Of a stretch of 64,000 bases of DNA, positions 58,885 through 64,000 are shown piece by piece. Position 1 is the stretch's first letter, and each line of letters begins with the position of its first letter. The stretch covers positions 56,968,987 through 57,032,986 of the forward strand of contig CM048557.1 in the NCBI GenBank assembly GCA_026413225.1, written 5' to 3'. Position numbers and translations under genes: made by a program. Source of the stretch: Otis tarda. Taxonomy: Eukaryota; Chordata; Aves; Otidiformes; Otididae. A model generated the notes under the pieces. That model saw nothing but the letters and a program-made list of their open reading frames with translations. It did not search any database and was not told the DNA's origin.

Positions 58885-61800
58885 AGTAGAGTGGTTTTGT
58901 TACACTATAATTCTTTTTTTTCCGTACTGCTGAGATCTCTGCAGGTAGCTTTTTTGCCTCTGGACAAAGGCATAGGTTCATCGTACAGCAAAGGGGGAAG
59001 GCTGGAGAACTTCCTTTCCTCTTGGCCCAACACAGCTTGTGTGCTACACATTGTATTTCTCCACTGTTCCCATCTGCTACATAAACATTTAATACCCCAG
59101 AACTGTGTTGAAAAGCTGATAAATTCTGACATGTTGGCCATTTTCTCACTTAAGCTTGCAGTGCAAAATAGTATACAGCCCTCTCAGCAGGAGAATGCAT
59201 CCAGGTCCCATCCTTATTTTTTCAATGTGTTTTCAATACAAACTCTTTCAGATTCAGAGCTGAATATCTTACAGCAAGTATTGACCTCACACTCGTGATG
59301 AAAAAGAAATCAAAAACCCCAAACAGCATTGGGATTATTGGCCTGTGAATATTTCTGTCTATTTACAGTAGATCAGAATTAGTAAGAGAGATAGAATGGA
59401 GGTTTTATATCATCAATTTAACATTAATTACCTAAATCTCTTTGAGGACATGTAACAAAAAGCCCCCGACATTTGTGTCACAAAGATTATTATAACATAT
59501 TGCCAAGTCATAGCATTGCTGCACTGGTAGATAGAATTCAAATTCAAATCCAGGCTAAAGATGCTACAGCTGTCACCCTTGCCCAGCAAAGCCCTCTTAG
59601 GTTCAAAAGTTAGCCGTCCTCCTGCCTTCCTCTACCAAATCAGCTCCTGATCCCTGGAGATTACTAATCCTGACTTCTCTGCACATAGTTGACAGGAAGA
59701 ATAAAGCTATTGTGCCTTCCTAATAATTCAGGCTAATCACATATTTATAAAAGAAAATTAGGAAGAAGTGATTAACTCCTTCCAGTTCAGCTATTGATAG
59801 TATAGAGTTAATAAGCGGCAGCTGGAATAGCTTTAAAATGTGTTTAAATTTTAACGCACTGTTATAAAATAATAAATGTTTAAATAACTATGTTTTGGAT
59901 TAGCCTAGTTATCCAGTATTCCACCACTGTCACCAAGGAAACATGGAAAGGCAAGTTGACAGACACTTTCATTTTGGACACAAGTATTCAACCTGAAAGT
60001 GCAGCTGTAACACAGGGCAGGTCCAGTGCAGGTGCCCACCCTTCTGAAGAAAAAAAGGTGCAATAACCATTTGAAATAGAAAATTTGTGTGTCCACAATA
60101 TGACTAGAATCCCTGCAATTTAGGAAGGATCTCCATCCTTATTTTTGTGTGGACTATCATCCTATGAATCCTAGAGTGATTCTGCAGCCAGTGCAACACA
60201 AAGCAAAGAGATGGCTACTACTCTTCAGTGTTTGCAGTCCCTGGTAGTTCGGAATTAAAAGAGTATTGGTAGACTTAAAAATTACAAACCAGACAAGCCT
60301 CAAAAAAAAAATAGAATGCAATCAGTTGTCCCATCACATCATGGGTTTAGGCAGGAGCTGTTCCCCCATCCCTGTGTTCCTGGTATTTCCTGCATCTTCC
60401 ACGGAAGTGTTGACTCACTCCTGACTTTCTCGAGTTTCCATTCAAGGAGAGACTGAGCAGTGCTCGGTGCCTTCAATGTGTAACAAAGTCACAGGCACAT
60501 AGCACCTCTCAAGAAAAAAAATCAGTATATCAGAAATTGGGGCCCATGGTACATAAGGTCCTCTAGGAACAGAGCAGGAAATGGTATATTTAAAGAGAGC
60601 AATATGCTGGAAGAAAATGAATTACTGAATCCACCCTCATATTGTCCTGTCCCCAACAGCAAGCAATTTAAAAGAGTGTCTTCTCTGCAGTAACACCTTT
60701 AAAAATAAAGTGATATGCATATTTTTGTTGTTGAAAATCTTTACTTTTATCAGGCACCAGACACCATGAATATTGTCAAAAACTAGTAACTTTTGGATTC
60801 TTCTTCATATACCGACAATCTGTTCTGGCATCCAGGAAAGGAATGTTGAAAACTTTACTAATACTTTGAATATTAACCTTTAAGCTTAGTCAAAAATAGA
60901 AAGAAAATACAATATTTCTACAGAAATCCAGCTATGTTTTGGGCACTGCCTTCCCTGTGACTCAACTGCATTTTCACTTCATCTTCAAAATTGTTATTTA
61001 GCAGAGGGAAAAAACAGGAAAGACAGAGAGCTGAAAAGGACAAACAGCAGGATATGAAAGACCTCAATCCTACTTAGCATTTTTGCTGGTAACAGGGGAG
61101 AACTGAGGTCGTACGTGCAAGCAGGGGCACCTGTTGGCAAGGGTGGGATATTTGTATGGGATGAAGGAACTGAAGGTTCAAATCCTTGCTCTGTTTGACT
61201 TTGTCTTTCACAATGAATATTTAATAAATCTCACTTCAAACTGATTCAGAGCAGGAACCCTGAACATAATCTTCCACATCCAACAAAATTTTCAAAATGT
61301 CTCCATTTCACACTAGATGAGTAGAAATGTGTTGATAACTTTAAAAATGTACTGAAATTTCTGGGTTTTAGTCAGTCTCATTTCTGAATAGGATTTGTGG
61401 CACTCTTATTTCATTTTTCCCATTTTTTTATCACTGGCCAGACTTACAGCCTTTCTTCAGTATTGTTTAAGACAGAAACAGGAGGCTCTGAGACTCTACA
61501 GCTGAATCAGGATACTTTTTATCTGGGAAAAATAGTGTATTCCTAGTGAATGCTAAAATCAAAGTGAAGAGAAACAGGTACAGCTCTAATGCATTTTAGC
61601 CAGCTGAAGTAAATCTTATTTGTTTATCCTGACCAGATAATGGATTAAAGGATGTTTCAGCACTGTATTTACCTCTCACTCTAACACTGTCTGTTCCTTT
61701 CATTACTTTTTTTCAGTCATCTCTCTGAATTTGTGTGTGAATATTTTCTTCCTTGTCCTTCTCTCTCTTCTTTTTTATGATACATGCTGAATGCCTGTCA

Positions 61801-64000
61801 TCCTTCCACTGAGATGTTTGGTCATGGACATTCCCAAAGAAAATAAAAGAGATTCCAAAATAAAATGCTAAAATCAGAAGCTTATAATGACCTCTTAGTA
61901 TGAATGAGCAGGAGAAGAAAATGAATGTTGAGGAAAAAAAATATCTTGTTTACAAACATTTATCTTCAATTATTAACTATTTATGGAGGAAAATAGCCAC
62001 AGATACATGATTGGCAAATTGGCTTATGTTTAAATAATGTGTCTAAAGTTTGACTGAGCACAGAAGTTCATCTTTAAATAAACAAATGGTACCGTAATGT
62101 TATAGTCATTAAATATAAACAAGTGGCGGTCATGGTACCCGCCTGCCACACTAAAGTTGTGCAGAAGCATCTGAGTTTCCTTAAGCTCTTTCAGTGAACT
62201 GTGAAGACGTTCCTATCAGGGAAAGTCACTGAAATGTGTTACGCTCACAGTTTTTCCTTTCATTGCATATCAGCAGCCAAGTCTGTTGGTGAACTAAGGT
62301 TGCTGGGAATGGAAATAAAGGAGTATTTCCTAATGTTGTCAGCAGAAATAGGCAACGAGTTCTCTTTCCAAGTACTTCACCTCTTCAGCACTCATTGTAG
62401 AATCATGTTTAACATGCGTCAGATACAATACTCGGCGGGGTATTGTGTCTCCTACCCTGGAGGAGTCAGCAGCAGAAACAGGCAGGTGAGCAGGGAGTTT
62501 TTTTGGCTGATTGAGTGGGCTTGTGTCTGTTGCTGAGCCCATTATTACAGTGCAAACCACTGGACACTGGCCGTTTGTCTGTTTTCCATCCCTCACAGTA
62601 GCACGGTTGCACTGCCAAACATCTCATCCTTGTTTTGCTGTTATGAGGACTAATAGTTTCTCATTCTCACAAGAGGGTTTTCTATTTGCTTTTTAGGGAA
62701 GCCAAGTTAGAAATGTGGTGCACCCAAATCTGAAAAGGTGAGAAACTCTGTAACTCAAATGAGAAAAACACTGCAGAAAAGGAAATTAATTAATGCCCGT
62801 TAGCCCATGACCAAATTTCTCCTGTGACCGAAATGCTGTTAGGGAAAGCTGTAGACATTCTTCAGAGGGTAATATTACTTGCACTTTTAGAAATTTAGGA
62901 CTTGGGAAAGAAATTGAGACTGCTTCTTCACATCTACTCTTCCTCTGATCTGTGGCTCTCCTAAATCTTGCTCCTGTGGCAGATACATCTAGCCTTTCTG
63001 AAGGGCGCAGCTGCAGCTCTTTGCAGCAAGAGGAGCAGCTTGAGGGCCACTGTGGTCCATGAAGACCTCAGTAGAGCAAGACCATGATCCTGAACTCGGT
63101 CTTTAAATCAGACATAAAGCAGAGTCCAGAGCACTGGGCTCTTGCTAGTCTCACTGGACAGTAGGTTTACGTACTCAACAAAGTAGAGCTCTCCAACCAT
63201 ATATTTAAACATAATTTATAGAATAGATGAAATAAAGAAGCCGTTTCTTTCTCAGTTCTCCATTTTTCAATTCATAGTTGCATGAAATGCGTATTTACCA
63301 TTTTAGGAAAATCACATTAAAAAGCACGTTTTGAAAAGCAAGAGATATTCGACCAAAGGAGATGGAAATGAAGAGACATTCTCCACTGGCGCAAGCAAGG
63401 TACTACAAGAAAGTAGCCTCTGCTCATCCATCCATGCTTCAATAGCCTATCCAAGCTGTCCAATACATAGTATGCAACAGGTCTGACCTGTCCTTCTTTT
63501 ATACTTTGTGAAGTTATTTCCAGGGACGTGAACTGGGAGTGAAATGTTACAAACCCAGTATTACCTACCTGTTTATGTCCATAGCAGTCCATTACTTTGT
63601 TCTGGGCCACAGTAAATTATTTGAAAAGAGTAAAACCATAAGGAATCAGATCTTAAGTTTTTTAAAAACTTATCAGACCACATTGCAAACAACAGAGTGT
63701 ACTATGGAAAGTATCTTTAGCTTGGGGAATGCAGATGAGGAAAAAATAGGGATTGAGCAATTAAGTCTTGAATCCCCCCTCCCACCTCCAGCATATGGCA
63801 GGAAATTGGACCAGAATCAAGCGATGTCTCTCCTGAGTGGAGTCTGACTTCTGACCTCTAAGACAATGGAGTCACAAGCTATCCTGAGGCTTGATTGAGA
63901 AGCCCCTTCAACATTTCCATAAGTCATTCTGCCATTGCAGATCTGTCACAATTTTGTCATAAAGTTTGCAGAATTCTGTTGACATTGTGTCATCTCAATA
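58885..64000. other. Non-coding DNA, no gene recognised
   Basis: No gene recognised. Around 59690-59890 there is a compact block with SOX-like, homeodomain-like and CAGCTG (59819-59824) words that might be conserved. At 62274-62485 an acceptor-like TTTTTCCTTTCATTGCATATCAG and a strong donor CAG/GTGAGC (GT at 62486) bracket about 212 bp. The translation is unrecognised and an opposing frame is also open. The rest is AT-rich with short simple runs. Confidence 0.45.

Noticed and set aside
58792-59298. 168-residue plus-strand open frame and opposing minus frames
   Set aside because: It starts inside antisense CR1 and runs into unrelated unique DNA. No motif, no splice context, and overlapping frames on the other strand are equally open.
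1-64000. Search for tRNA, rRNA, CRISPR arrays, satellite or telomeric repeats
   Set aside because: No cloverleaf with A/B boxes, no regularly spaced direct repeats of CRISPR type and no TTAGGG arrays were seen.

Overview
The window looks like AT-rich, gene-poor DNA from a bird nuclear genome. The strongest evidence is four copies of the avian-type CR1 LINE. They carry the typical 3' tail made of ATTCTATGA-like units and the usual 'ggtttgggttggaaggga' subterminal sequence. A solo long terminal repeat of a family common in neoavian birds supports this, as do several relics of old interspersed repeats shared by birds, turtles and crocodilians. The species cannot be read from the sequence.

I found no protein-coding gene I can name. 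Most long open frames lie in low-complexity sequence, in the LTR or antisense to CR1, and the rest are short, unrecognised and lack supporting splice signals. The window is best read as intergenic sequence (a gene desert) or the inside of a very long intron. One possible exon (54690-54833) has good splice signals and an open frame with a hydrophobic stretch, but I do not recognise the protein.

Layout: 1-19.8 kb is AT-rich sequence with short homopolymer runs, two relatively clear ancient-repeat relics (about 3.3 and 5.6 kb) and two small perfect inverted repeats (12.7 and 18.2 kb). At 19.86-20.22 kb there is an isolated CpG-rich island, the only strong CpG cluster in the window. It contains a perfect DR5 nuclear-receptor motif (retinoic acid response element type) and a PBX/HOX-type motif. 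From 20.2 to 28.6 kb there is a CR1 tail (23.8 kb) and otherwise single-copy-looking DNA. A solo LTR of about 1.1 kb, with TG/CA ends and a 5-bp target duplication, sits at 28626-29743. From 29.7 to 50.8 kb there is a second CR1 tail (40.8 kb), a perfect 23-bp tandem duplication (44.2 kb), more ancient relics and a block resembling a conserved enhancer (about 46.0-46.4 kb). A 443-bp pure pyrimidine tract occupies 50853-51295. The last 13 kb holds two CR1 copies in minus orientation (52.2 kb with an internal deletion, 57.8-58.9 kb with part of the reverse transcriptase), the possible exon, a 49-bp tandem duplication and two more enhancer-like blocks.

No operon, CRISPR array, tRNA, rRNA or new gene system is visible. 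The most useful follow-up targets are the CpG island with its DR5 site, the possible exon, and the blocks that read like conserved non-coding elements.
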